Assembly: GCA_003233055.1 (NCBI GenBank)
Contig: QIKP01000054.1
Span: 20,524 to 84,523, forward strand
Length of the DNA stretch: 64,000 nucleotides
Origin: Planctomycetaceae bacterium
GTDB taxonomy: Bacteria; Planctomycetota; Planctomycetia; Pirellulales; Lacipirellulaceae
Direction of reading: 5' to 3'
In this document: one piece after another, positions 35,203-44,442 of the stretch
Position numbering within the stretch: position 1 is the stretch's first letter
Layout: every line of letters begins with the position of its first letter
Translations under genes and position numbers: made by a program
The notes under the pieces: generated by a model
Databases searched by the model: none
Seen by the model: only the letters and a program-made list of their open reading frames with translations
Told to the model about the DNA's origin: nothing

Positions 35203-35412
35203 TCAACACGCAATGCTCTCGACATCAGCGATATCCTTGTCAGGCAGCCCAGCATAAACACCTGCCGCCATCTCAAGCACATTCTCGGTGTCCGCGGATT
35301 CAAGTGATTCCACGGAAAGACGCTCGCGCGTTCCATTAGAAAACGGCAGACCAGCATCGCCAACCGTGCGAAACGTACCATTCTCGTAAACGGCATCGAT
35401 GTTTTGAATCAT
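35203..35412 (-). CDS. Small AF2212/DUF104-like antitoxin-type protein
   Basis: The 69-residue product begins MIQNIDAVYENGTFRTV, close to the DUF104 pattern (M...I.AIYENG.F.P) of antitoxins that usually pair with PIN-domain VapC toxins. RERLSVESLES is the matching second strand. No PIN domain frame is visible on either side: 129 bases separate it from the PEP-CTERM gene, and its upstream neighbour is sucD. So it is an orphan or a remnant. ATG at 35410-35412 was preferred over an upstream start because the family begins there. Confidence 0.6.
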   Translation of the reverse strand: MIQNIDAVYENGTFRTVGDAGLPFSNGTRERLSVESLESADTENVLEMAAGVYAGLPDKDIADVESIAC

Positions 35413-35496
35413 CGGCTCAACCTCCAACATCCATTGTAGCACGATGGGCAAAATAGGCGGTAACGGAAACGAAGCAAAGAACGCGAATTCGTCCCG

Positions 35497-36378
35497 CTAC
35501 CCCTTCCCCATCGCGCGCTGGAGCGCGGTTCCCATGTCTGCGGGGCTTTCGGCGACTTCGATGCCGGCGTCTTGGAGTGCGGCGATTTTGTCGTCCGCGG
35601 TTCCTTTGCCGCCAGAGATGATCGCGCCGGCGTGGCCCATCCGTTTGCCGGGAGGGGCGGTGCGGCCGGCGATGAAGGCGGCGACCGGTTTGGTGACATA
35701 CTCCTTCACAAACGCGGCGGCTTCTTCCTCGGCCGTGCCGCCGATCTCGCCCATCATCAAGATCGCTTCGGTCGCTCCGTCGGCTTCGTACATGGTGAGC
35801 AGATCGATGAAGCTGGTGCCGACGATCGGGTCGCCGCCGAGACCAACGCAGGTGCTTTGCCCAAGCCCCAAGTTCGTAAGCTGCCAAACCGCCTCGTAAG
35901 TCAGCGTGCCGCTACGGCTAATCACACCAACGGGGCCCGGTGTGTGGATGTAGCCTGGCATGATGCCAATTTTGCACTCGCCCGGCGTGATCACGCCGGG
36001 ACAGTTGGGACCGACCAGATCGACTTCGGGGAAATCGTTCTGCAGAATGTTATAAACGCGGGCCATGTCGATCACCGGCACCCCCTCGGTGATGGCAACG
36101 ATCACGGTGATCCCCGCGTCGGCCGCTTCGAGAATCGCGTCGGCGGTGAACGCCGGCGGGACGAAGATCATCGTCGCGTTCGCGCCTTCCTTCTCGACCG
36201 CCTCGCTGACCGTATCGAATACCGGCCGGTCGAGCACCGTCTGGCCCCCTTTGCCGGGAGTCACGCCGCCGACGAGCGTGGTGCCGTATTCGATGCAATT
36301 CTTCGAGTGAAATTCCCCCGCGCGGCCGGTAATGCCTTGGCAGAGGACGCGGGTATTTTTGTTGATCAAAATTGACAT
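35497..36378 (-). CDS. sucD: Succinyl-CoA synthetase, alpha subunit
   Basis: This 293-residue subunit holds the CoA-binding Rossmann domain and the phospho-histidine loop. [22 protein letters not shown] and GGVTPGKGG start it; [21 protein letters not shown] and the active-site [21 protein letters not shown] (about residues 247-267, shown as [12 protein letters not shown]) are typical. With sucC it makes ATP or GTP from succinyl-CoA in the TCA cycle. AGGG upstream supports the ATG at 36376-36378. It follows sucC by 90 bases, the common sucCD order. Confidence 0.96.
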   Translation of the reverse strand: MSILINKNTRVLCQGITGRAGEFHSKNCIEYGTTLVGGVTPGKGGQTVLDRPVFDTVSEAVEKEGANATMIFVPPAFTADAILEAADAGITVIVAITEGVPVIDMARVYNILQNDFPEVDLVGPNCPGVITPGECKIGIMPGYIHTPGPVGVISRSGTLTYEAVWQLTNLGLGQSTCVGLGGDPIVGTSFIDLLTMYEADGATEAILMMGEIGGTAEEEAAAFVKEYVTKPVAAFIAGRTAPPGKRMGHAGAIISGGKGTADDKIAALQDAGIEVAESPADMGTALQRAMGKG

Positions 36379-36468
36379 GACTTGCCCTAAATGTTTCCCT
36401 AAATTTCGCTGCGCTGTATGGATTGTAGAAAAGAGTTTTCAATCATCGTCCGGTAGAGGAACACTTCT

Positions 36469-37653
36469 TTACCCCGCTGCTGCGACGACTTGCTTTGCTG
36501 CGTCGGTGAGTCCTTCGGCGCTAAGGATATCGACATCACTCTCGGCGAGGATTTTTCGGCCCTCTTCGACTTCGGTTCCTTCGAGCCGGACGACCAACGG
36601 GACGTTGAAGCCAACTTGCTTGTAGGCGGCCAGGATGGCGGTGGCGATCGTGGTGCATTGCATGATGCCACCGAAAATGTTGACCAATACCGCCTTGACG
36701 TTTTTATCGCCGAGCAGAATCCGAAACGCCTCGGTCACTTGCTCGACCTGGGCTCCACCACCGACGTCGAGGAAGTTGGCTGGCTCGCCACCATGGAGTT
36801 GAATCAGGTCCATCGTACTCATCGCGAGACCGGCACCGTTGACCAAGCAGCCGATGTTGCCTTCGAGTTGAACGTAGCTGAGCCCCGCCTCGCCGGCACG
36901 AAGCTCGCTCGGGTCTTCCTCGGCCGTATCTCGCAGTTCGACCAAATTCGAGTGGCGAAAAAGAGCGTTGTCGTCGAAGCTTATCTTTCCATCGAGCGCC
37001 ATCAGCTCGCCATCGCCGGTGACCACCAAGGGGTTAATCTCTGCCAGCGTGCAATCCAGATCGACGAACAGCCGACAGACCGCGCGGAAGAGTTTGTCTG
37101 CCGAGCGAACTGACTTACCGGTGATGCCCAGCTTCTGTGCAAGCAATCGCGACTGGTAGGGCTGCAAACCACGATCGGGATCGAACGGAGCTTTAAAGAT
37201 TAACTCGGGGGTCTTCTCGGCGACCTCTTCGATGTCCATCCCTCCTTCGGTCGAGACCATCAAGACAGGCGACGCACAGGCCCGATCGACGACGAGTCCC
37301 AGGTACAGCTCACGGGCGATGTCGCATCCTTCCTCGACGAAGACTCGGCGGACGGTCTGCCCCTCCGCGCCCGTTTGGATCGTGATGAGCTTTCCGCCCA
37401 GCATCCCGGCAGCCGCCTTTTGAGCCGCCTCCGCCGATTTCACCAGTTCGACACCATGCTGGGACGGGTTGCCCTGGAAGGTTCCTTTGCCACGGCCGCC
37501 GGCGTGAATCTGGGACTTCACCACGGCGAACGCCCCCCCCAGTTCGGTGAACGCGGCCGAAGCCGCCTCGGGGGTTTCGGCAATGATGCCTCGGGGAACG
37601 GCGATGCCTGCATCGCGGAAAAGCTGCTTAGCTTGGAATTCGTGGATTTTCAT
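36469..37653 (-). CDS. sucC: Succinyl-CoA synthetase, beta subunit
   Basis: This ATP-grasp subunit begins [20 protein letters not shown], as most SucC proteins do. It contains [14 protein letters not shown], the nucleotide-binding segment with VFVEEG, and the C-terminal [29 protein letters not shown] region ([13 protein letters not shown] and [11 protein letters not shown]) and [10 protein letters not shown]. Length of 394 residues is usual. I used the ATG at 37651-37653, where the family starts, with AGGA about ten bases upstream. It is the first gene of sucCD. A pseudoprotease gene ends 136 bases upstream. Confidence 0.96.
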   Translation of the reverse strand: MKIHEFQAKQLFRDAGIAVPRGIIAETPEAASAAFTELGGAFAVVKSQIHAGGRGKGTFQGNPSQHGVELVKSAEAAQKAAAGMLGGKLITIQTGAEGQTVRRVFVEEGCDIARELYLGLVVDRACASPVLMVSTEGGMDIEEVAEKTPELIFKAPFDPDRGLQPYQSRLLAQKLGITGKSVRSADKLFRAVCRLFVDLDCTLAEINPLVVTGDGELMALDGKISFDDNALFRHSNLVELRDTAEEDPSELRAGEAGLSYVQLEGNIGCLVNGAGLAMSTMDLIQLHGGEPANFLDVGGGAQVEQVTEAFRILLGDKNVKAVLVNIFGGIMQCTTIATAILAAYKQVGFNVPLVVRLEGTEVEEGRKILAESDVDILSAEGLTDAAKQVVAAAG

Positions 37654-37789
37654 CGAAGGCGCGTCCTGTCGGCAAGTAAGCGGTGAACCGACCGAGTATA
37701 GCGCCATGAAGGGCGAGCATCAACGGGCCATGGTCGCGAGGGGCACGGGGGACGTCGCTCCGCGGGGCGAAGCTCGATCCTGGCCTGGC

Positions 37790-38950
37790 CTACTCTTTTG
37801 CCAACTCTTGAAGATGGGCGATCGTCGTGAGCGTCACCTCGACCTCTTGTGATTGGCCATCCCGTTCGAGGGTGAGCGTCAGGGTGTCGCCCGCATAGTG
37901 GGGAGTGATGGCAAACTTGAGATCGTTGTGGGTGGCGATCGGTTGGCCATTGATTTGAGTGACCAGGTCGCCCACTTCGATTCCCACCTCCGCTGCGGGG
38001 CCTTGGGAAATCACTTCCTTGATCTTTGCCGGCGTCTCGCGGGGCGAACCTTCCGAGAGCGTCACGCCAAGCACTCCACGCTGCAGGTCTTTGCCTGTTT
38101 TCAATCGCTCCATTGCAGGCATCCATGCCTCGAGCGGTACCGCAAAGCCAATGCCGGAGTCGTACCAATCGACCCCAGCGATCGCCTTCTCCGACCCTGG
38201 CGACATCGGTGCAAGGATGCCGAGCACGCGCCCTTCGATGTCGATCAGCGGCCCGCCGTAGTTGGCAGCGCTCACCGCTGCATCGGTTTGCAAAGCGCGC
38301 CCGAAAATCCGCCGCTTGGCGCTCAAGATGCCGACCGACACATTGGGCCGATCCGCGCGGTAGGTCTGCCCCAGAGCGATCGCCCATTGGCCCACACGGT
38401 AGCTATCGGCAGGGGCGGGCTCGGTCACCGCAAGCCCTTCGGCGTTTTGCAGCTTCAGCAGTACTAGTTTGCGACTCTGGTCCGTGGCGACGACTTTGGC
38501 AGCAAACTGTTTGCCGTCCGCAAGGATCGCCAGCACCGTTACCGGGGGAGGGACAAACCGGTAGAGGCTCGTTACCACGTACCCGTCGGACGACAGCACC
38601 ACGCCGGTCGTCGGGCCTTCGGCCATCGTCACCCCATCGACTCGCTCGGCACCGCCGATGATTCGCAACTGCACGATCGACCCTGCGGCGTGCAGGACGG
38701 CGCTGCGAAAGGCTTGCTCTTCGAGTTGTTCGAGGGTGGTTCGTTCGAGTGATTGGGCCCTGCTTGAATGGGCCCCGGGCAAAAGAAGCATCCCAACGAC
38801 AAGCAACCGAAAAAATCCCCCGTTAGCCGTCGGGCTTGCCCCGTCGTGTATCGTTAACTCACTGCCCCGCGCTAACTCGCCGCACGACGGGGCAAGCCCG
38901 ACGGCTAACCCTGGTGTCTTCTTTCGATTTTTTGTTTGCGAACGGTTCAT
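37790..38950 (-). CDS. HtrA-like trypsin-fold pseudoprotease with PDZ domain (1)
   Basis: The fold is that of S1C (HtrA/Deg) proteases: GVVLSSDGYVVTSLYRF (about 116-132), DQSRKLVLLKL, LQTDAAVSAANYGGPLID, then a PDZ domain (about 290-380) with GDLVTQINGQPIATHNDL. All three catalytic positions differ from an active protease: Tyr130 in place of His, Lys161 in place of Asp, Tyr231 in place of Ser in NSGG. It therefore cannot hydrolyse by the usual mechanism. The N-terminus (about 14-44) is read from a palindromic repeat placed before the signal peptide (LLVVGMLLLPGAHSSRAQ). Its ATG overlaps the preceding stop as ATGA. It is the last gene of the large operon. Confidence 0.88.
   Translation of the reverse strand: MNRSQTKNRKKTPGLAVGLAPSCGELARGSELTIHDGASPTANGGFFRLLVVGMLLLPGAHSSRAQSLERTTLEQLEEQAFRSAVLHAAGSIVQLRIIGGAERVDGVTMAEGPTTGVVLSSDGYVVTSLYRFVPPPVTVLAILADGKQFAAKVVATDQSRKLVLLKLQNAEGLAVTEPAPADSYRVGQWAIALGQTYRADRPNVSVGILSAKRRIFGRALQTDAAVSAANYGGPLIDIEGRVLGILAPMSPGSEKAIAGVDWYDSGIGFAVPLEAWMPAMERLKTGKDLQRGVLGVTLSEGSPRETPAKIKEVISQGPAAEVGIEVGDLVTQINGQPIATHNDLKFAITPHYAGDTLTLTLERDGQSQEVEVTLTTIAHLQELAKE
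38822..38909. repeat. 27-bp perfect inverted repeat inside pseudoprotease N-terminus
   Basis: The arms at 38822-38848 and 38883-38909 are exact reverse complements, GTTAGCCGTCGGGCTTGCCC and on, with a 34-base loop. Related single arm: 11821-11845. Read in frame it encodes LAVGLAPSCGELARGS and HDGASPTANGG. It is 40 bases downstream of the coupled start codon. Confidence 0.9.
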
Positions 38951-40101
38951 TCTTTCGATTCCGAGGGTTTCAATTCGACTTCGACCAACTGGTCGTCTCG
39001 CAAAATCGTTACCAGGAGTCGCTCACCCAGGCCGACATGCGAGAGGGCTCGCTCGACTTCCGTTCGCGTTCCTGTAATCCGTCCTCCAATGGCAAGGACC
39101 AGATCGTCGGGAAGAATGCCGGCCCCTTGGGCGAGAGAACCTTGGGTCACGTAGTCGACGTAGGGAGGCGTTCGAGGGACGACATTCGGAAGCAAATGGA
39201 ATCCGAGCGAGTCGAACGTAGCGGGCCGCTCGGGAAGCTCCGGTGCCGTGCTGCTGAGTTCCGTGCTACTGGGATCCCTTCGACCACTCCGGATTTTCTC
39301 CACACTCGCTGCAACCTGCGACCAGGGCAACGCGTAGTGGAGCCACGCGCCCGTCACTTGGCTTCGGACTTCTTTGCCCAGCATCCCGATTGGATTCCCG
39401 GCCAAGTCGACCAGCACACCACCCGCCGCGCCTGGGTTGTTGGTTGCCGCGTCGACGATGTAGACTTCTCCGCGATAGCGTGTGGCGAACGCACCGCGAC
39501 GTGCTTCAAGCGGCGCAATCGCCGAGAGGCTCCCATGCAGAACGCTAACAGGTTCGTCGCCAGTAGCGACGTTGTAGAGATTGGAGAACGCCAAGAGTCG
39601 CATCCCCGTAAAGACATCGGGCGTTCGGGAGAGATCGAAATGCGGGAGCTCTTCGCCTTCGGCGTCGATCTTCAGCAGGGCGACTTCCGCCACCAGATCG
39701 ACACCGACGACCCTGCCGGTGTAGCGCCGTCCATCACCCAAGACAACGGTCGCCTCGTCTTGATCCAGCACCAGGCTTTGGGCCGTAGCGACATGCCCCT
39801 CGGAGGAGACGAGCATTCCCGACTGATACGCCTCGAGTTGCCGCATTCCGCCTGCGCCGTAAATTTTCACGGATCGCTGTTGGGCGTAGCGATTGACCGA
39901 GGCGAAGTCGAAGTGGTCCGCAGCGGTGGCGAAGTTGGCAACCAAAAAAAAGTGGACAGCAACGAAGATAGCCGCGAGCGCAAGGAGAAGCCCCCTTCTC
40001 CCTGGCCCCTTCTTCTGGAGAGAAGGCCAAGGGGTGAGGGCATTCGTAACGCTCTCTTCCAGGAAAGGCATCGGCAATCTTTTCCTCCATGGTTCACTCA
40101 T
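38947..40101 (-). CDS. HtrA-like trypsin-fold pseudoprotease with PDZ domain (2)
   Basis: About 384 residues: a membrane/signal segment (about 37-57), a trypsin-like domain and a PDZ domain (about 300-380, DDLVLAIGGRITGTRTEV). Compared with the neighbouring active paralogue, the catalytic His is Ser109 (EGHVATAQSLV), the Asp is Glu139 (LVAEVALLKI) and the Ser is Ala226 (NNPGAAGGVLV). The fold motifs around them remain, so decay was confined to the catalytic residues, suggesting a retained binding or regulatory role. Its start overlaps the upstream stop by eight bases (ATGAGTGA). Residues 21-35 come from a dispersed LTPWPSL-type repeat. Confidence 0.88.
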   Translation of the reverse strand: MSEPWRKRLPMPFLEESVTNALTPWPSLQKKGPGRRGLLLALAAIFVAVHFFLVANFATAADHFDFASVNRYAQQRSVKIYGAGGMRQLEAYQSGMLVSSEGHVATAQSLVLDQDEATVVLGDGRRYTGRVVGVDLVAEVALLKIDAEGEELPHFDLSRTPDVFTGMRLLAFSNLYNVATGDEPVSVLHGSLSAIAPLEARRGAFATRYRGEVYIVDAATNNPGAAGGVLVDLAGNPIGMLGKEVRSQVTGAWLHYALPWSQVAASVEKIRSGRRDPSSTELSSTAPELPERPATFDSLGFHLLPNVVPRTPPYVDYVTQGSLAQGAGILPDDLVLAIGGRITGTRTEVERALSHVGLGERLLVTILRDDQLVEVELKPSESKE

Positions 40102-41884
40102 CGGCAAACTCTTTCGCCTGCGCGTTTTGCGAATAGTGGTCGACCTTGAATTCCGTGTACGTTGAGTCCCCAAATTTCACATGCCAAGTAAAAGGGAGTA
40201 GTCCGTCGCCCCAAGCTTGGAAATCGCTAAACCGGACTTCGCACGGATCGCGATCGTCGGCCAGAAAGAGTTCCATGCCAACCAAATCCCCTCTCTTGGC
40301 ATCGAAGTAAAAATGCGTTTTCGCGCCGCGATGAAACGTCACAAGGCAATCATGGAGTTCCAGGTCCTCGCCAAAGGGGAGTTGGCCGAAATAAAAGACC
40401 TCGCCCGATCCATCGAAACCGTGCGAGAGAAGCTGCCGCCACTCTGCCGACGCTGCGAGAAAGCCACCCGACCCGGGCGGGCCGACTTCTTCGTGGTAGG
40501 CTCCCTCGAAACGGGCGAAAAATTGGCCTCGTTGCGAGCGAAACTCCCCCGTCGCCTCATCACCAACAAGGCGTACCGATTCTCCTTGGCGATCGGTCGC
40601 CTTGAGTGTGAGCGGCCGGCTCGGGTCCAGGCATTTCCATTGCCTGCATGACTCGGCGAGCCGCTGTTGGTACTGGCGGTTGAACCAGTAGTTAGCGAAC
40701 CCCTCTCGCTTTTCGTAGACCTGTTTGACTGCTTCGGGCATCTCGATTTTCTTCGCTTTTTTCGGCAACAGAATCGGCAGCCCCTTTTTTTCCTTGTCGT
40801 CCTTCGGTCCTGGCGGTTCGATGGGCGTCGGATTTTTCGCTTGGTTGGCGATCAGCGATTCCAGCTCTCCCATCGCGTGCAGAGAGGCCAATCGAACATT
40901 CGCGCGGAACGCCTGTTCCTCGCGCCGGAACTCAACGGGAACACGCCAACCGGTCGGGTAAGTGCCGAGGACGTTCTTTAGCGCGTTGGCACTATGAAGA
41001 TCGCGACCGCCAAAGGCAACCAGGTAGTCGCCGTACCGAAGCCCGCGCCGATAGGCGTCGCTCGATTCGAGCAGGTCGTCAACCACCACTCGCCCCCCCT
41101 CCACGGAGGCAACGGTCGCCCCGAGCGTCGCATGGTCGACCAGCCGGCCTGCCTTGAGGTGGCTCAGAAACCGCTTAATCTGGTTGATCGAAATCGCGTA
41201 GCCGACACCGACGTTCACCCGCCCCCGCTTCTCAAACGAGCCACGCCCGTTGATGCCGATCAGCCTTCCTTCCGCATCGAACAGCGGGCCGCCGGAGTTG
41301 CCTGGGTTGATCGAAGCGTCGGTTTGCAGGCAGTCGGCATATTCCAAGAGCGTGCCGGCGGGGTACTGGTAGCGATGCGTGCCGGAAAGAATGCCGTAGG
41401 TGACGGTCGGCTGAAAATCCTCGGCCAAGAGAAATGGATTGCCAAGCACCAACACCCAATCGCCCTGTCGGGCGGCGTCGCTATCGCCCAGCTCTGCGGC
41501 GGGGAAGTCGGTCCTTCCGAGCAACTTGATGAGCGCCACGTCGCCGGTCGGATCGAGGCCAACCAGCACGGCATCGTAAAGCTTGCCATCGGCGAGGCCG
41601 CACTTCATGGCTACACCACAAGGGGAAGCCACGTGAAAATTGGTCAGCGCGTAACCATCGCTGGAGATCAAGACACCGGAGCCTCCCCCCTGCCCCGCAC
41701 TATCGAAAATGGCGACCGTCTGCTGCGAGATCCGATCGATCACCGCAATACGATTCGCCTCCGCCTCGAACACTTCCCGTGGCGCAGCCGCTTCCGCTGC
41801 CTGCGTGGTGATCGCAAAGAGGCAAGCCCCGTAAAATAGGATGAGGGCCGTTCTTTGCATGATCGTCGGTCTTTGCATGATCAT
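40094..41884 (-). CDS. HtrA/Deg-type serine protease, catalytic triad intact, with C-terminal extension
   Basis: About 596 residues. The signal peptide (about 10-33, TALILFYGACLFAITTQAAEA) is followed by a trypsin-like domain with His84 (LTNFHVA), Asp115 (PTGDVALIKL) and Ser197 (INPGNSGGPLF), all present. A PDZ-like domain follows (about 235-325, VVVDDLLESSDAYRRGLRYG). The remaining 270 residues (Pro/Lys-rich linker then a beta-rich domain, SFDGSGEVFYFG-like, DLQAWGDGLLPFTWHVKFG) match nothing I recognise. It heads the HtrA trio, and its ATG overlaps the NPCBM gene stop as ATGA. A 13-base direct repeat (41852-41864 and 41870-41882, TCTTTGCATGATC) gives three nearby in-frame ATGs. Confidence 0.9.
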   Translation of the reverse strand: MIMQRPTIMQRTALILFYGACLFAITTQAAEAAAPREVFEAEANRIAVIDRISQQTVAIFDSAGQGGGSGVLISSDGYALTNFHVASPCGVAMKCGLADGKLYDAVLVGLDPTGDVALIKLLGRTDFPAAELGDSDAARQGDWVLVLGNPFLLAEDFQPTVTYGILSGTHRYQYPAGTLLEYADCLQTDASINPGNSGGPLFDAEGRLIGINGRGSFEKRGRVNVGVGYAISINQIKRFLSHLKAGRLVDHATLGATVASVEGGRVVVDDLLESSDAYRRGLRYGDYLVAFGGRDLHSANALKNVLGTYPTGWRVPVEFRREEQAFRANVRLASLHAMGELESLIANQAKNPTPIEPPGPKDDKEKKGLPILLPKKAKKIEMPEAVKQVYEKREGFANYWFNRQYQQRLAESCRQWKCLDPSRPLTLKATDRQGESVRLVGDEATGEFRSQRGQFFARFEGAYHEEVGPPGSGGFLAASAEWRQLLSHGFDGSGEVFYFGQLPFGEDLELHDCLVTFHRGAKTHFYFDAKRGDLVGMELFLADDRDPCEVRFSDFQAWGDGLLPFTWHVKFGDSTYTEFKVDHYSQNAQAKEFADE

Positions 41885-43218
41885 TGGGTAAGTCTTGCAC
41901 CAGCCAAGTGGAGATTGTCGCCCGCGCCCATGTCGAGAGGGTCGTCCGCTCCGAAATCGACGACGATCGTCAGTTCTTTGAGGCCGGTCACCTCGCATTC
42001 TAACTCGACGGGAGCTTCGCCACCCCGTATCGATCGCTTGAAGAGTTCTCGTCCGTCGCCCAGAACGCGCAGTTCGACATGACCGGTCGCCTGGGTTCGA
42101 GGGTCAATCCCAGCGGTGGCACGAAAACGGGTAAACCCCTGGGGGATACGGTAAGTCTGTTCGATGTAGCTCCGCAGAGCGAGCCCTTTCTTGAAGGCCT
42201 TCCGCCGTGGAATGCCGGCGGAGGTCGACTCGTCGGCGGAAAGGCTCGACGCGGGGTACTCGAGCTCCAATTCTGGCGAGTAAAATCCGCGGTCGCGAGC
42301 CAGACCCATAAACCGAGGATCGGCAACGAACGTGCCGGGCGGCCGCCGCCACTCCGATCGCACCGGTTCCAGGTCGCTCAAATAGAGCAAACGACCGCTC
42401 GAATAGTCGACCTGTTGGATGGCACTGGCAGGCAAGCGAAGGGATCCCAGAAGAGGCGTCTCGACGACCCACTCGCCCTCCCCCTTTGCCGAGTCCCAAA
42501 CGATTTGACTCGCGAACAATCGCAAACCTTCTCCTTCAACAACCGTACCCGCAGGTGCCCCCTGAGTCTTCTCCTCAACATGGTAATAGACGACACCAAA
42601 GACTTTAGTCCGATTCACCTTCAGCGTGGAACCATCGAGCGTAAACTGAACGCTCTGGGCACCTACGTCGCCCAGAACCCCTTCGATGTAGCTCAAGCCA
42701 TCGGCCCCAGGTTTTCGGATAACGATCAAGTCGCCTGCCGATTCGGTGGCAAGAATCTCTTGCCATTCGGCTTCTAAACGGGAGGCCAAATGGGCCTCCT
42801 CTTCTGCAAGATTGGCCAAACGGACGGAGCGAACCACGTCGAGCGGTATTTCGAGGGATGGCACGACCGCGCCGTCGAAAGTCGCCGTTGCTCCGGTAGA
42901 ACGAAAATCAGCCCCGGTGAGGGACGATCCCTCCACGAGCGAAATCTCGACGCCAGGCTCCAACCTAGGCTCCGTGCCTCCGCGATTCGGCGCCTGCTCG
43001 ATATCGACTCGCAACAATTGACGCGGCGAATAGATGTCGGGCAACGGTTTGTCCGCCTGCTGCAGCGAAACCTCCTTCGCCGTCCAGGAGACCAGCTCGC
43101 CAGCGACCTGCGCTTCGTCGAGGGTCGTCACACGGATCCCAGGCGCAGCGGTTGCAACCAACAGCAGCAGAGTTAGTAGATTCGACAACAGCAGGTTCCT
43201 CGTGAGGGTCGCAGGCAA
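41881..43218 (-). CDS. Exported protein with C-terminal NPCBM/NEW2-type domain
   Basis: A long hydrophobic signal segment (about 8-27, NLLLSNLLTLLLLVATAAPG) is followed by a beta-rich middle (VSWTAKEVSLQ, VEISLVEGSSLTG), repeated in DLIVIRKPGADGLSYIEGVL. The last 150 residues (about 295-445) match NPCBM/NEW2 carbohydrate-binding-like domains: LSDLEPVRSEWR, SYIEQTYRIPQGFTRFRAT, HVELRVLGDGRELF and ELTIVVDFGADDPLDMGAGDNL. The start is TTG at 43216-43218, five bases after the preceding stop; no ATG lies before the signal peptide. It probably binds a sugar polymer in the periplasm. Confidence 0.82.
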   Translation of the reverse strand: MPATLTRNLLLSNLLTLLLLVATAAPGIRVTTLDEAQVAGELVSWTAKEVSLQQADKPLPDIYSPRQLLRVDIEQAPNRGGTEPRLEPGVEISLVEGSSLTGADFRSTGATATFDGAVVPSLEIPLDVVRSVRLANLAEEEAHLASRLEAEWQEILATESAGDLIVIRKPGADGLSYIEGVLGDVGAQSVQFTLDGSTLKVNRTKVFGVVYYHVEEKTQGAPAGTVVEGEGLRLFASQIVWDSAKGEGEWVVETPLLGSLRLPASAIQQVDYSSGRLLYLSDLEPVRSEWRRPPGTFVADPRFMGLARDRGFYSPELELEYPASSLSADESTSAGIPRRKAFKKGLALRSYIEQTYRIPQGFTRFRATAGIDPRTQATGHVELRVLGDGRELFKRSIRGGEAPVELECEVTGLKELTIVVDFGADDPLDMGAGDNLHLAGARLTQ

Positions 43219-43223
43219 GCGGT

Positions 43224-44240
43224 TTACTCGTCGGGTTCTTCTCGCTCATCGGTCGCTAATCGCCGCAAGTACTCTTCAATCAAGTCGCTGTAGTGGGAAG
43301 GGAAGTCGCGGCCAATTTGTTGCATGACGCGCTGGCGCTCGCGCGGCGGCAGGTCGCCCCAGCCTGCTTGCTTGCCAATTTCCTTGATGTCGACTTTTCC
43401 TTCGCCCTTTTGTTCTACGATCCGGCTCTCCTCCATCGGCGTTCCGGAGGGCTGTCCGCCCGACTGTTGCTGTTGTTGTTGTTTTTGTTGCTCTTCGGCC
43501 TTCTTGATCGCTTTGTCGAGCGACGCCAAGATCCCACGCTCGATCTCCTGCGCCCGCTCGCCCGATTGTCCCAACCCAAGTCGACGCCGAACGTCTGACA
43601 TGCGCCGCGCAATATGGTCGAGCGAGTCGTCTTCGACGCGGGCGATGTCGCTTTGCATCAGCCGGGCCAACTGTGTAAATCGAGGGGGCATCGCCTCGTC
43701 CGCCGCCAGCAGTGCGGTGAGCGTCGCTTTCGCCTCTTCGATCTTGACCAGTTGGTGCTCGGCAATCGCCCGGTAAAACAACAGCGACGCCGGGTCGGCT
43801 ACGTCCTGCAAGTCGGCCGCTTTCAGCAGGTGATGTGCCTGCTCATAGTAGCCACTCCGCAGAAGCGCCCGGCCAGCAAACAAACGGACGTTGGCTCGTA
43901 CGAAGCGGGGGGTCCCCTCCGAGTCGAGCCACTCCATCGGTCCCAATTTGGGTGGCGACCGCCGGCAACCGGCAACCAACTCGGCAAGGGCAGGCGATCC
44001 GACCGCAAGGCAATCGACGACCGCACCAAGCCGGTCACCGTCTGCATGAAGCCGGGTCAATTCTTCTTCCGCAAACCCTACCGAATCCCCCAGCCAACTT
44101 CGCAAATCACCTTCGATCGACTCTACCGTTGGCGTCTGCCAGAGTACCGGAGGGTCGTCGACCGTGGCCACATCGGCGAACACCGGCAGAGCGATTCCGG
44201 CAACGGCAAGAAGCAAGAAGCGAGAGAGCTGGCGATTCAT
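43224..44240 (-). CDS. Exported helical-repeat protein with conserved C-terminal WGDLPPRERQ motif
   Basis: ATG at 44238-44240 begins a signal peptide, MNRQLSRFLLLAVAGIALPV then FA. Residues 40-200 are helical and TPR-like (NVRLFAGRALLRSGYYEQAHHLLKAADL-type segment: LRSGYYEQAHHLLKAADL). A glutamine run, EEQQKQQQQQQSGGQ (about 250), leads to a C-terminal motif GWGDLPPRERQRVMQQIGRDF then EEYLRRLA. In my knowledge this tail motif recurs in proteins next to MoxR/Bat-type operons. No enzyme site is seen. It sits five bases before the NPCBM gene and 202 bases after the coiled-coil gene. Confidence 0.75.
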   Translation of the reverse strand: MNRQLSRFLLLAVAGIALPVFADVATVDDPPVLWQTPTVESIEGDLRSWLGDSVGFAEEELTRLHADGDRLGAVVDCLAVGSPALAELVAGCRRSPPKLGPMEWLDSEGTPRFVRANVRLFAGRALLRSGYYEQAHHLLKAADLQDVADPASLLFYRAIAEHQLVKIEEAKATLTALLAADEAMPPRFTQLARLMQSDIARVEDDSLDHIARRMSDVRRRLGLGQSGERAQEIERGILASLDKAIKKAEEQQKQQQQQQSGGQPSGTPMEESRIVEQKGEGKVDIKEIGKQAGWGDLPPRERQRVMQQIGRDFPSHYSDLIEEYLRRLATDEREEPDE

Positions 44241-44442
44241 GGGCAAAAAAATCTATTACAGGAAAAGTTCCGCAACAGCCGGCAGCATGCGCCGCATCGA
44301 ACCATCGCTTCTCACGGACCGGGTGGCGGCTGAGCTGGGATTCTATCCGTCAGACCGGCTACCCTTCTATTATCGTCCATGATCGCCATTTCGGCAACGC
44401 GAATCGCGATGCCCCCTACTATTGTCTCTATTGGTTCTGCCT

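Noticed and set aside
38836..40149. 437-codon open frame on the plus strand
   Set aside because: Antisense to the two pseudoprotease genes; no recognisable domain or ribosome-binding site.
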